Source: Sphingomonas sp. (GTDB lineage: Bacteria > Pseudomonadota > Alphaproteobacteria > Sphingomonadales > Sphingomonadaceae). Taken from it: a stretch of DNA of 8,174 bases. Position numbers and translations under genes: made by a program. A model generated the notes under the pieces. The model searched no databases and was not told the DNA's origin. It was given only the letters and a program-made list of their open reading frames with translations. Position 1 is the stretch's first letter, and the number at the start of each line of letters is the position of its first letter. Shown one piece after another: positions 1 to 6,131 of the stretch. The stretch covers positions 1 through 8,174 of the forward strand of contig JASLBO010000085.1 of NCBI GenBank assembly GCA_030146605.1, in the 5' to 3' direction.

Positions 1-220
1 CGCGTTCGTAGAGGTCGAGCGCCTTGCGGAACAAGGCCTCCTTGTTGCCGAAGGCGGCGTACAGGCTGGGGCGCGTGATTCCCATCGCGTCGGTCAGATC
101 GGTAAGCGACGCGCCTTCATAACCCTTGCTCCAGAACACGCGAAGCGCATGGCCAAGCGCCTCATCAACGCAGAATTCGCGCGGGCGGCCTTTGGTAGCA
201 GTGCAGGTAGCTGTTTCCAT
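1..220 (-). CDS. TetR/AcrR-family transcriptional regulator, N-terminal part (runs off left edge)
   Basis: Reading the - strand from ATG at 220 gives 73 residues without a stop, continuing past the left edge. After a short polar leader (METATCTATKGRPREF) comes a typical TetR DNA-binding domain. Helix 1 covers the stretch around ALRVFWSKGYEGASLTDL, and the helix-turn-helix follows as TDAMGITRPSLYAAFGNKEALF, with the family hallmark pattern S-L-Y-x-x-F-x-x-K-x-x-L. Only the DNA-binding half is visible; the ligand-binding half is outside the window, so the inducer and targets cannot be judged. It is divergent from the exporter operon across a 149-bp gap. That fits either an independent self-regulated gene or a second input on the shared control region. 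No clear Shine-Dalgarno precedes the ATG, but the leader plus HTH spacing is normal for the family. The family call is secure; the specific function is unknown. Confidence 0.88.
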   Translation of the reverse strand, partial: METATCTATKGRPREFCVDEALGHALRVFWSKGYEGASLTDLTDAMGITRPSLYAAFGNKEALFRKALDLYER

Positions 221-251
221 AATGATCGGTACATAATCGCAAAGTGTGGAA

Positions 252-265
252 AATACACTAGTATT
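252..265. promoter_or_regulatory. Candidate operator, inverted repeat AATAC-ACTA-GTATT
   Basis: A 5-bp inverted repeat with a 4-bp spacer overlaps the candidate -10 box of the - strand TetR gene. TetR-family repressors commonly bind such dyads over their own promoter, so autoregulation is a reasonable guess. The arms are short and AT-rich, so chance is a real alternative. Confidence 0.3.
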
Positions 266-282
266 AACGCGTAGCCGGTCAA
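255..282 (-). promoter_or_regulatory. Candidate promoter of the divergent TetR gene
   Basis: On the - strand a TTGACC box (277-282, five of six matches to the -35 consensus) is followed after 16 bp by TAGTGT (255-260), a weak -10 match. Transcription would start about 28 bases before the ATG at 220. The -10 box lies within the inverted repeat at 252-265. The call rests on sequence matching only. Confidence 0.35.
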
Positions 283-312
283 TCGGGTGCAAGCCACTGG
301 CACACAAGGGGC

Positions 313-341
313 TTGCCGCGGCCGATATGCAAGTATATGCA
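313..341 (+). promoter_or_regulatory. Candidate promoter of the exporter operon
   Basis: TTGCCG (313-318) and TATGCA (336-341) are separated by exactly 17 bp and are fair matches to -35 and -10 boxes. The predicted transcription start falls at about 347-349, inside the 16-bp palindrome. That is the classic arrangement for repression by an operator overlapping the start site. It is a sequence match only. Confidence 0.4.
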
Positions 342-343
342 AT

Positions 344-359
344 GTTCGTTCGAACGAAC
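344..359. promoter_or_regulatory. Perfect 16-bp palindrome, probable operator of the operon
   Basis: GTTCGTTCGAACGAAC is a perfect 16-bp palindrome ending 10 bases before the chosen ATG at 370. It sits between the candidate -10 box and the Shine-Dalgarno. Its length, symmetry and position match TetR-family operators, and the first gene of the operon is a TetR regulator. The simplest reading is that the CecR-like protein binds here and represses its own operon. The divergent TetR protein could also use it. The palindrome is directly seen; its assignment is inference. Confidence 0.65.
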
Positions 360-369
360 TAAGGTGCGC

Positions 370-990
370 ATGGTATCAGCGACGCTTCTCGACACCGCAA
401 TCGACCAGTTCGGCAGACTCGGCTTCGAAGGCGCGAGCACGCGTGAGATCGCCCGCGCCTCGGGCACCGCCATGTCCTCGATCACCTATCATTTCGGCGG
501 AAAGCAGGGGCTGTACCTCGCCGCAGCCGAGCATATCGCCGCCTCGATCCGCAATCTGCAGGGCGAGGCAGTGGCGCGTGCCGTCGCGGCGGGGCGGGAA
601 TCGAGCGCCGCAGCCATCGAAGCGCTCGCCCTGGTCCTCGACGGCCTCGCCCAGATGATGCTGCGGCCCGAGACCGAGGCCTGGTCGCGCTTCATCATCC
701 GCGAGCAGCAAGCCCCGACCGAGGCGTTCGACGTGCTGTTCGCCAGGGCGATGCAGCCGATCCTCGATGCGTTCGTCGAGCTGATCGGCCGGGTGCGCCC
801 CGATTTCGCCGGGCGCGATGCCGTGGCCATGGCGATCCTGCTGTTCGGCCAGGCGATGGTGCTGCGCGCGGGCCGCGCCGCGGTGTGCCGGGCGATGCGG
901 GTGGATCAGATCGACGAAGAAACCGCCGCACTGCTACGCGCGCGCCTCCGTGCCAACGTGCTCTGCATCCTTTCGGAGAAGCCGCAATGA
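370..990 (+). CDS. cecR: TetR-family regulator, CecR (YbiH)-like
   Basis: This 206-residue protein has a TetR DNA-binding domain at about residues 3-48 (HTH with STREIARASGTAMSSITYHF, then G-x-K-x-x-L-Y). An all-helical ligand-binding domain follows, resembling E. coli CecR: the segment FIIREQQAPTEAFDVLF corresponds to the FISREQLSPT region of CecR as I recall it. In E. coli, CecR controls ybhGFSR and rhlE and affects sensitivity to cefoperazone and chloramphenicol. Here it heads the homologous operon, overlapping the next gene by ATGA, so it is probably an autoregulated local repressor. ATG 370 was chosen because TAAGGTG (360-366) gives a Shine-Dalgarno core with about 5-nt spacing and the protein then begins right at HTH helix 1. 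TTG 313, ATG 337 and GTG 364 are also in frame, and a slightly longer N-terminus cannot be excluded. The ligand is unknown. Confidence 0.87.
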   Translation: MVSATLLDTAIDQFGRLGFEGASTREIARASGTAMSSITYHFGGKQGLYLAAAEHIAASIRNLQGEAVARAVAAGRESSAAAIEALALVLDGLAQMMLRPETEAWSRFIIREQQAPTEAFDVLFARAMQPILDAFVELIGRVRPDFAGRDAVAMAILLFGQAMVLRAGRAAVCRAMRVDQIDEETAALLRARLRANVLCILSEKPQ

Positions 991-1994
991 ACCGCCGCCG
1001 CCTGATCGTGCTCGCCATCGTCGTGGTGCTCGCCGTCGCCGCGTTCGCGACGCGCGGCTTCGGGCTGATGCCGGGCCGGCCCGCGACCGAGCTCAGCCTC
1101 TACGGCAATGTCGATATCCGCGAGGTCGATATGGGTTTCCGGGTCGGTGGGCGAATCTCGGCGATCGGCGTCGAGGAAGGTGCCAGAGTGACGCACGGCC
1201 AGTTGCTGGCGACGCTCGACACCGCGACGCTCGACAGCCGCATCGCCGAGGCCGACGCGCGGATCGCGCAGGCGCAGGCCAATCACGACAAGGCACGCAA
1301 TGGCGCGCGGGCGCAGGATGTCGCGCAGGCGCGCGCGCGAGTCGCGGCGGCGCAGGCGGTCTATGACAACGCCTTGCGCGATTATGCCCGGCGTGAGACG
1401 TTGGTCGGCCCCGGCGCGATCAGCCGCGATATATGGGAACAGACCCGCACCGAACGCGACCGCGCCGCCGCCCAGCTCGCCGAAGCGCGGCAAGGGCTGT
1501 CGCTGCTGCAGGCGGGGACGCGGCGTGAGGACGTGGCCGCGGCCGCCGCGGAGGTCCGCTCGGCGCAGGCGGCGCGGGCGAGCGTCGCCACCGATCGTTC
1601 GGACACGCGGCTCGTCGCCGCTGCCGCCGGCACGATCGTCACGCGCGCGCGCGAGCCCGGTGCGATCGTCCAGCCCGGCGAGACCGTGCTGACGCTGTCG
1701 ATCGCCCGGCCGATGCGGGTGCGCGCTTATGTCGCGGAGACCGATCTCAGCCGGATCAGCCCCGGAATGAAGGTGCAGGTCAGCGCCGACGGCAACCCGA
1801 AGGTGTATCGCGGTACGATCGGATACATTGCGCCCCGCGCCGAGTTCACGCCCAAGTCGGTCGAGACCGAGAATCTGCGCACCGACCTCGTCTATCAGGT
1901 GCGGGTGATCGTCGACGATCCCGACGACGCGCTACGGCAGGGCCAGCCGGTGACGGTCCGCGTGGTCGGTGCCCGGGTGCGGCATGGGGATTGA
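987..1994 (+). CDS. ybhG: HlyD-type membrane fusion protein, YbhG-like
   Basis: This is the 335-residue periplasmic adaptor of a tripartite ABC exporter. An N-terminal membrane anchor covers residues about 6-21. The first half of the lipoyl domain follows at about 38-78 (LYGNVDIR, then FRVGGRISAIGVEEG). A long Ala/Arg/Gln-rich alpha-helical hairpin, predicted coiled coil, runs from about 80 to 215. The second lipoyl half (AGTIVTRAREPGAIVQPGE) and a beta-barrel domain complete the protein, with RVRAYVAETDLSRISPG, FTPKSVETENLRTDLVYQVR and DDALRQGQPVTV. These match the conserved blocks of E. coli YbhG (UPF0194). The start at ATG 987 overlaps the regulator stop, and GGAG at 975-978 gives 8-nt spacing, so translation is probably coupled. 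The coiled-coil hairpin should dock the outer-membrane channel encoded at the operon's end. No missing domain is seen. Confidence 0.92.
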   Translation: MNRRRLIVLAIVVVLAVAAFATRGFGLMPGRPATELSLYGNVDIREVDMGFRVGGRISAIGVEEGARVTHGQLLATLDTATLDSRIAEADARIAQAQANHDKARNGARAQDVAQARARVAAAQAVYDNALRDYARRETLVGPGAISRDIWEQTRTERDRAAAQLAEARQGLSLLQAGTRREDVAAAAAEVRSAQAARASVATDRSDTRLVAAAAGTIVTRAREPGAIVQPGETVLTLSIARPMRVRAYVAETDLSRISPGMKVQVSADGNPKVYRGTIGYIAPRAEFTPKSVETENLRTDLVYQVRVIVDDPDDALRQGQPVTVRVVGARVRHGD

Positions 1995-2019
1995 GCGAAA
2001 GGCCCGCTTTCCGGTTCGC

Positions 2020-2039
2020 GCTCCTGCTTGCGCAGGAGC
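2020..2039 (+). promoter_or_regulatory. Hairpin covering the Shine-Dalgarno of the ATPase gene
   Basis: GCTCCTGC (2020-2027) and GCAGGAGC (2032-2039) form a perfect 8-bp stem with a TTGC loop. The 3' arm contains AGGAG (2034-2038), the Shine-Dalgarno of the downstream GTG start at 2049. Folded, the stem would mask the ribosome site. It lies in the only substantial intergenic gap (54 bp) in the first half of the operon and has no U-run, so it does not look like a terminator. The structure is directly visible; a regulatory role is inferred. Confidence 0.55.
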
Positions 2040-2048
2040 ACTGAAAAC

Positions 2049-3773
2049 GTGACCGATACTGTCGCCCGCACCGACGGCCTCGTGAAGATTTTCGGCGATC
2101 TGCGTGCACTCGACGGCGTCTCGATGGCGATCGAACCCGGCAAGGTCACCGGGCTCGTCGGACCCGATGGCGCGGGCAAGACCACGCTGATCCGCATCCT
2201 CGCCGGGCTGATGGCGCCGGGCGCCGGCGAGGTAGAGGTGCTGGGCGCGCCGCCCGGAAAGCGGCTCGACGATCTCGGCTACATGCCGCAGCGCTTCGGG
2301 CTGTACGAAGACCTGACGGTGATCGAGAACCTCAATCTCTATGCCGAGGTCCGCGGGCTCCCCAGAGCTGAGCACAAGGCAAGCTTCGACCGGCTGCTCG
2401 ACTTCACCGATCTCGCGCGCTTCCAGGATCGGCTCGCGGGCAAGCTCTCGGGGGGTATGAAGCAGAAGCTCGGGCTGGCCTGCGCGCTGGTCAAGACCCC
2501 GAAGCTGCTGCTGCTCGACGAACCGGGCGTCGGCGTCGACCCGATCTCGCGGCGCGAACTCTGGGCGATGGTCGGCGACCTGACCGATCAGGGGATCGGG
2601 GTGTTGTGGTCGACCGCCTATCTCGATGAGGCCGAGAAGTGCGACAGCGTCTATCTGCTCAACGGGGGCAAATTGCTGTTCGAGGGCCCGCCGGCCGAGC
2701 TCACGGGCAAGGTTGCCGACCGCGTATTTCGCGTCACCGGGTTCAAGGACCGGCGCCGGCACTTCCTGACGCGCACGCTCGACCGCGACGAAGTGATCGA
2801 CGGGACGATCCAGGGGCGATCGGTGCGGTTGCTGATGGCCGAGCGTGCCCCTGCCCCGACCCCGCAGTCGCTCGATGCCGCAGGCGGCGCGGTGGAGCCG
2901 GCCCCTCCCCGCTTCGAGGACGGGTTCATCGAGCGGCTGGGCGGCGGCCCCAAGGGGACCAGCGCGCTCGCCGAACGCTATCGCGAAATCCCCGAGAGCG
3001 AAGGCTATGCGATCGAGGCCAAAGGGCTGACCAAACGCTTCGGCGATTTCGTCGCGGCGAGCGACATGCATTTCGCGATCCCGCGCGGGCAGATCTTCGG
3101 GCTACTCGGCCCCAACGGTGCGGGCAAATCGACGACGTTCAAGATGCTGTGCGGGCTGCTCACCCCGACCAGCGGCAGCGGCGCGGTGGCGGGGCACGAT
3201 CTGCGCCGCTCGCGCGCCGATGCGCGCGCGTCGCTCGGCTATATGGCGCAGAAATTCTCGCTCTACGGCGATCTCAGCGTCCGCCAGAATCTCGATTTCT
3301 TCGCCGGCGCCTATGATCTCGACCGCGCAGCGGCGAAGCACGCGATCGAGGCGATGATCGAGATTTTCGAACTGAAGGGCAAGCTCGACGTCAATGCCGG
3401 CACCTTGCCGCTGGGGTTCAAGCAGCGCCTCGCTTTGGCGTGCGCCGTGATCCACGAGCCGCCGGTGCTGTTCCTCGACGAGCCCACCTCGGGGGTCGAT
3501 CCGGTGACCCGGCGCGAATTCTGGACGCACATCAACGGGCTGGTCGAGAAGGGCGTGACCGTGCTCGTCACCACGCACTTCATGGACGAGGCCGAATATT
3601 GCGACCGGGTCACCCTGATCTACCGCGCCGAGCAGATCGCCACCGGGACGCCCGATGAGCTGAAGGCGCAAGCGGGTGCGCTTGCGGGCCTCGACGACCC
3701 GACGATGGAAGACGCCTTCATCGCGCTGATCGAGCAATTCGACCGCGAGCGCGGCGAAAGGGAGGCGGCGTGA
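2049..3773 (+). CDS. ybhF: Tandem-domain ABC transporter ATP-binding protein, YbhF-like
   Basis: This cytoplasmic protein of 574 residues carries two ATPase domains in one chain and powers the exporter. Domain 1 has Walker A GPDGAGKTT (38-46), Q-loop Q81, signature LSGGM (133-137) and Walker B LLLLDEP (153-159). Domain 2 has Walker A GPNGAGKST (354-362), Q401, signature LPLGF (453-457), Walker B VLFLDEP (473-479) and switch His510. In domain 1 the switch-His position is Ala190 (STAYLDEAE against TTHFMDEAE), and domain 2 lacks LSGG, so the two ATP sites should be unequal. A linker of about 100 residues, rich in Pro/Ala around 264-290, joins the domains. Length and motifs closely follow E. coli YbhF as I recall it (about 578 residues). 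GTG 2049 was chosen because AGGAG lies 10 nt upstream and the protein then has a normal start; TTG 2028 would place the Shine-Dalgarno inside the gene. It sits between the adaptor and permease genes. Confidence 0.93.
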   Translation: MTDTVARTDGLVKIFGDLRALDGVSMAIEPGKVTGLVGPDGAGKTTLIRILAGLMAPGAGEVEVLGAPPGKRLDDLGYMPQRFGLYEDLTVIENLNLYAEVRGLPRAEHKASFDRLLDFTDLARFQDRLAGKLSGGMKQKLGLACALVKTPKLLLLDEPGVGVDPISRRELWAMVGDLTDQGIGVLWSTAYLDEAEKCDSVYLLNGGKLLFEGPPAELTGKVADRVFRVTGFKDRRRHFLTRTLDRDEVIDGTIQGRSVRLLMAERAPAPTPQSLDAAGGAVEPAPPRFEDGFIERLGGGPKGTSALAERYREIPESEGYAIEAKGLTKRFGDFVAASDMHFAIPRGQIFGLLGPNGAGKSTTFKMLCGLLTPTSGSGAVAGHDLRRSRADARASLGYMAQKFSLYGDLSVRQNLDFFAGAYDLDRAAAKHAIEAMIEIFELKGKLDVNAGTLPLGFKQRLALACAVIHEPPVLFLDEPTSGVDPVTRREFWTHINGLVEKGVTVLVTTHFMDEAEYCDRVTLIYRAEQIATGTPDELKAQAGALAGLDDPTMEDAFIALIEQFDRERGEREAA

Positions 3774-3895
3774 GCGACGCGGCTCCAAATAATCGGCGTC
3801 ACCCCGGCGAAAGCCGGGGTCCAGAGTTGCCAAGCACCTCGCCTGTGGCTCTGGATCCCGGCTTTCGCCGGGATGACGAAGGGGGGTGGAGATGA
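3770..3895 (+). other. 41-codon bridging frame between ATPase and permease genes
   Basis: A GTG at 3770 overlaps the ATPase stop as GTGA and is preceded by GGAGG (3761-3765). The frame runs 41 codons, beginning VSDAAPNNRRHPGESRGP, and ends at TGA 3893-3895, which overlaps the permease ATG as ATGA. Most of the peptide is translated REP-like repeat, so a functional protein is unlikely. It may be the relic of an older permease start displaced by repeat insertion, or a leader that keeps translation coupled across the insertion. Chance is possible, since the repeat family often leaves open frames in GC-rich genomes. Confidence 0.35.
3797..3878. repeat. Inverted pair of REP-like elements (BIME-like)
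   Basis: Two 30-bp arms, 3797-3826 and 3849-3878, are inverted copies differing at two positions, separated by 22 bp. Each arm is itself a hairpin. The first has ACCCCGGC (3801-3808) pairing with GCCGGGGT (3813-3820) around a GAAA loop; the second has ATCCCGGC (3855-3862) pairing with GCCGGGAT (3867-3874). The element belongs to the widespread class whose spurious translations read like VIPAKAGIQ or HPGESRDPE. It lies within the operon between the ATPase and first permease genes. In the transcript it could form two small hairpins or one long one, which may affect mRNA stability or relative expression of the flanking genes. No transposase lies nearby. Confidence 0.85.
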
Positions 3896-5022
3896 CCCCG
3901 CGCTTCTCCCCACGCCGCCTCGCCGCGCTGGTTCGCAAGGAGGGCGCGCAGATCCTGCGGGATCCCTCGACCTTCCTGATCGCCTTCGTGCTGCCGATGA
4001 TCCTGCTGTTCCTGTTCGGCTATGCGGTGTCGCTGGACAGCAGCCGGACGCGGATCGGACTGGTATTGCAGGATTCGAGCGCGCCGGCGCTGCGCCTCGC
4101 CCAGGCCTATCAGAGTTCGCGTTATTTCGAGGTCCGCATGGCGCGCGCGATCCAGCCGATGCGCGAGGCGATGGTGGCGGGCGATCTGCGCGCGATCATC
4201 GTCATCCCCCAGGATTTCGGAGCAGGCGTCAAACGCGGCTGGGCACCAGCGATCCAGATCATCACCGACGGTTCGCAGCCGAACACCGCCAATTTCGCCG
4301 CGGCCTATGGCGAAGGCGTGCGGGCGCAATGGGCTGCAACCGAGGGGCTCGAGCGCAATCCGGGCGCGGCGGGGCTACCGGTCAGTTTGTCGTCGCGCTT
4401 CTGGTACAATCCCGAGCTCAAGAGCCGCTACTTCCTCGTCCCCGGATCGATCGCCAACGTGATGACGATGATCGGCACCCTCCTCACTGCGCTCGTCGTC
4501 GCGCGCGAATGGGAGCGCGGGACGATGGAGGCGATGATGGCGACGCCGATCTCGATGGCCGAGTTCATCGCGAGCAAGGTCATCCCTTATTATCTGCTCG
4601 CGCTCGCCTCGATGGCGCTCTGCACCGTCATCGGCGTGTTCGTGTTCGGGGTGCCGTTCCGCGGATCGGTGTTCGCGCTCTTCGTCGTCGGATCGGCCTT
4701 TCTGATGCCTGCGCTCGGGCTCGGGCTGTTCATTTCCTCGGCGACCAAGAACCAGTTCGTCGCCAGCCAGATCGCCTTGCTTTCGGCGTTTCTCCCCACC
4801 TTCCTGCTCTCGGGCTTCATCTACGAGATCAGCTCGATGCCGTGGCCGATCCAGGCGCTGACCTATCTGGTGCCCGCGCGCTATCTGATCCCCAGCCTCC
4901 AGTCGGTGTTCCTCGCGGGGGACCAATGGGCGCTGCTGCTTCCCAATATCGCCATCATGCTCGGCTTTGGCGTGCTGTTCTTCCTGCTCTCGTTCCGCGT
5001 CACACGCCGGAGCCTCGACTAG
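3892..5022 (+). CDS. ybhS: ABC-2 type exporter permease, YbhS-like
   Basis: This is an inner-membrane pore subunit of 376 residues with ABC2_membrane_3-type architecture. A cytoplasmic N-terminus (RRLAALVRKEGAQILRDPS) is followed by TM1 at about 28-44 and a large periplasmic domain at about 45-175 containing ITDGSQPNTANF and FWYNPELKSRYF. A cluster of about five membrane segments completes the chain, with VVAREWERGTMEAMM, VIPYYLL, LLSGFIYEISSMPWPIQALTYLVPARYL and a C-terminal RRSLD. These blocks align with E. coli YbhS, whose length is almost the same (about 377). ATG 3892 was chosen because the N-terminus then matches YbhS in length; a G-run at 3881-3886 can serve as a poor Shine-Dalgarno, and GGAG directly abuts the ATG. 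GTG 3886 would add only two residues. The gene is separated from the ATPase gene by a REP-like insertion, which may have changed its original start. Confidence 0.93.
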   Translation: MTPRFSPRRLAALVRKEGAQILRDPSTFLIAFVLPMILLFLFGYAVSLDSSRTRIGLVLQDSSAPALRLAQAYQSSRYFEVRMARAIQPMREAMVAGDLRAIIVIPQDFGAGVKRGWAPAIQIITDGSQPNTANFAAAYGEGVRAQWAATEGLERNPGAAGLPVSLSSRFWYNPELKSRYFLVPGSIANVMTMIGTLLTALVVAREWERGTMEAMMATPISMAEFIASKVIPYYLLALASMALCTVIGVFVFGVPFRGSVFALFVVGSAFLMPALGLGLFISSATKNQFVASQIALLSAFLPTFLLSGFIYEISSMPWPIQALTYLVPARYLIPSLQSVFLAGDQWALLLPNIAIMLGFGVLFFLLSFRVTRRSLD

Positions 5023-6126
5023 ATGCGCCGGTTGGTCGCCATGATCGTCAAGGAGATGTGGGCGGTGCTGCGCGATCCCAAGTCGCGCATCGTGCTGTTC
5101 GTGCCGCCGCTGATGCAGCTGTTCATCTTCACCTTCGCGACCACGCTCGACGTCAAGAATGTCGACGTCGCGATCCTCGATCGCAGCTCGGGCGTGCATT
5201 CGGCGGAGATCGTCAGCCGGATCGCGGGCAGCCCCAATTTCCGGAAGATACTGCCGCTGCGCAGTCCGCGCGAATTGCGCGACGCGATCGACAACCAGAA
5301 GGTTATCGCCGCTTTGGTGATCGACGAGGATTTCGACCGGCGGATCTCCGCCGGCAAGCCGGCGGTCGTCGGCGTGGTGCTCGACGGGCGGCGCTCGAAC
5401 GCGGCGCAGATCGTCAACGGCTATCTCACCCAGATCGTCGGCAGCGTCGGCGCCGATCTCGATCTGCGGCCGGGCCCCGCGCGGCCGCCGGGGAGCGTGG
5501 TCACCAATTGGTACAACCCGTCGCTCGACTATATCTGGTTCACCCTGCCCTCGCTGGTCGCGATCATCACTTCGGTGGCGGGCCTAGCGATCACTTCGCA
5601 ATCGGTGGCGCGCGAGCGCGAGCTGGGGACGTTCGACCAATTGATGGTTTCACCGCTGCGGATCCACGAGATCCTCATCGGCAAGATGGTCCCGCCCTTC
5701 ATCATCGGGATGATCAACGGCAGCCTGTATCTGGTGATCGCGCCGCTCGTCTTCGGGGTACCGTTCACCGGATCGCTCCTGCTGTTTTTCCTGAGCCTCG
5801 CCATGTACATGCTCGCGCTGATCGGGCTCGGCATGCTGGTCTCGGCGATGGCGAAGACCCAGCAACAGGCCTTCCTCGGCGTGTTCCTGATCACCACGCC
5901 GCTCATCCTGCTCTCGGGCTATGCCAGCCCGATCGACAATATGCCCGGCTGGCTCCAGCTGGTGACCTATCTCGATCCCGCCCGCTATTTCCTCGTCATC
6001 GTCCAGGGATTGTTCCTCAAGGCGATGCCCGCCGCCGCCGTGTTCCACCAGCTCTGGCCGCTCGCGCTGATCGCCTGCGCGACGCTCTCCGCATCGGCCT
6101 GGCTGTTCCGGGCGCGCATGGAGTGA
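5023..6126 (+). CDS. ybhR: ABC-2 type exporter permease, YbhR-like
   Basis: This is the second pore subunit, 367 residues, paralogous to the first permease and expected to form a heterodimer with it. It has the same plan: cytoplasmic VKEMWAVLRDPKSR, TM1 at about 22-42, a periplasmic domain to about residue 165 ending in VVTNWYNPSLDYIWF, then a membrane cluster. That cluster contains SVARERELGTFDQLMVSPL, KTQQQAFLGVF and LLSGYASPIDNMPGWLQLVTYLDPARYF. These blocks match E. coli YbhR (about 368 residues). The ATG at 5023 directly abuts the TAG of the previous gene, with GGAG at 5009-5012 and 10-nt spacing, so the two permeases are probably translated together in similar amounts. ATG 5041 is an alternative start but lacks a ribosome site. 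No defect is seen. Confidence 0.93.
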   Translation: MRRLVAMIVKEMWAVLRDPKSRIVLFVPPLMQLFIFTFATTLDVKNVDVAILDRSSGVHSAEIVSRIAGSPNFRKILPLRSPRELRDAIDNQKVIAALVIDEDFDRRISAGKPAVVGVVLDGRRSNAAQIVNGYLTQIVGSVGADLDLRPGPARPPGSVVTNWYNPSLDYIWFTLPSLVAIITSVAGLAITSQSVARERELGTFDQLMVSPLRIHEILIGKMVPPFIIGMINGSLYLVIAPLVFGVPFTGSLLLFFLSLAMYMLALIGLGMLVSAMAKTQQQAFLGVFLITTPLILLSGYASPIDNMPGWLQLVTYLDPARYFLVIVQGLFLKAMPAAAVFHQLWPLALIACATLSASAWLFRARME

Positions 6127-6131
6127 CTCTG

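Larger units (their letters stand above)
221..369. promoter_or_regulatory. Divergent intergenic control region
   Basis: This is the longest non-coding stretch near the operon and is visibly less GC-rich than the genes. It separates the - strand TetR gene from the + strand cecR-like gene. It contains candidate promoters for both directions, an 8-bp direct repeat, a perfect 16-bp palindrome and a smaller inverted repeat, each listed separately. Some reading frames extend into it from the right through TTG at 313 or ATG at 337. The better supported start of the + strand gene is ATG at 370, which leaves the palindrome in non-coding DNA. Confidence 0.7.

Noticed and set aside
313..369. An earlier start for the CecR-like gene at TTG 313 or ATG 337.
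   Set aside because: These would place the promoter candidate or the 16-bp palindrome inside the coding region and lack a good ribosome site. ATG 370 has TAAGGTG at proper spacing. A longer form is not strictly excluded.
2028..2048. TTG 2028 as start of the ATPase.
   Set aside because: It lies in the hairpin loop and upstream of the AGGAG that serves GTG 2049, and it adds seven residues with no match to the family.
1932..3071. A 379-codon open frame on the - strand opposite the ATPase gene.
   Set aside because: The translation has no recognisable domain and mirrors the codon bias of a strongly supported ATPase gene. It also starts and ends inside coding sequence without ribosome or promoter signals.
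3797..3878. The inverted repeat as a transcription terminator ending an ATPase-only operon.
   Set aside because: There is no T-run after either hairpin, the downstream permeases are essential partners of the ATPase, and the element matches a dispersed repeat class.
3102..3938. A 278-codon - strand frame across the end of the ATPase gene and the repeat.
   Set aside because: The only recognisable part is the translated REP-like element (HPGESRDPE), a well-known source of spurious proteins. The rest is antisense of ATPase domain 2.
4375..5199. A 274-codon His/Asp/Arg/Glu-rich frame on the - strand, superficially like a charged repeat protein.
   Set aside because: It is the antisense of hydrophobic membrane segments, which always reads as charged residues in a GC-rich genome. 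It overlaps two clear permease genes.
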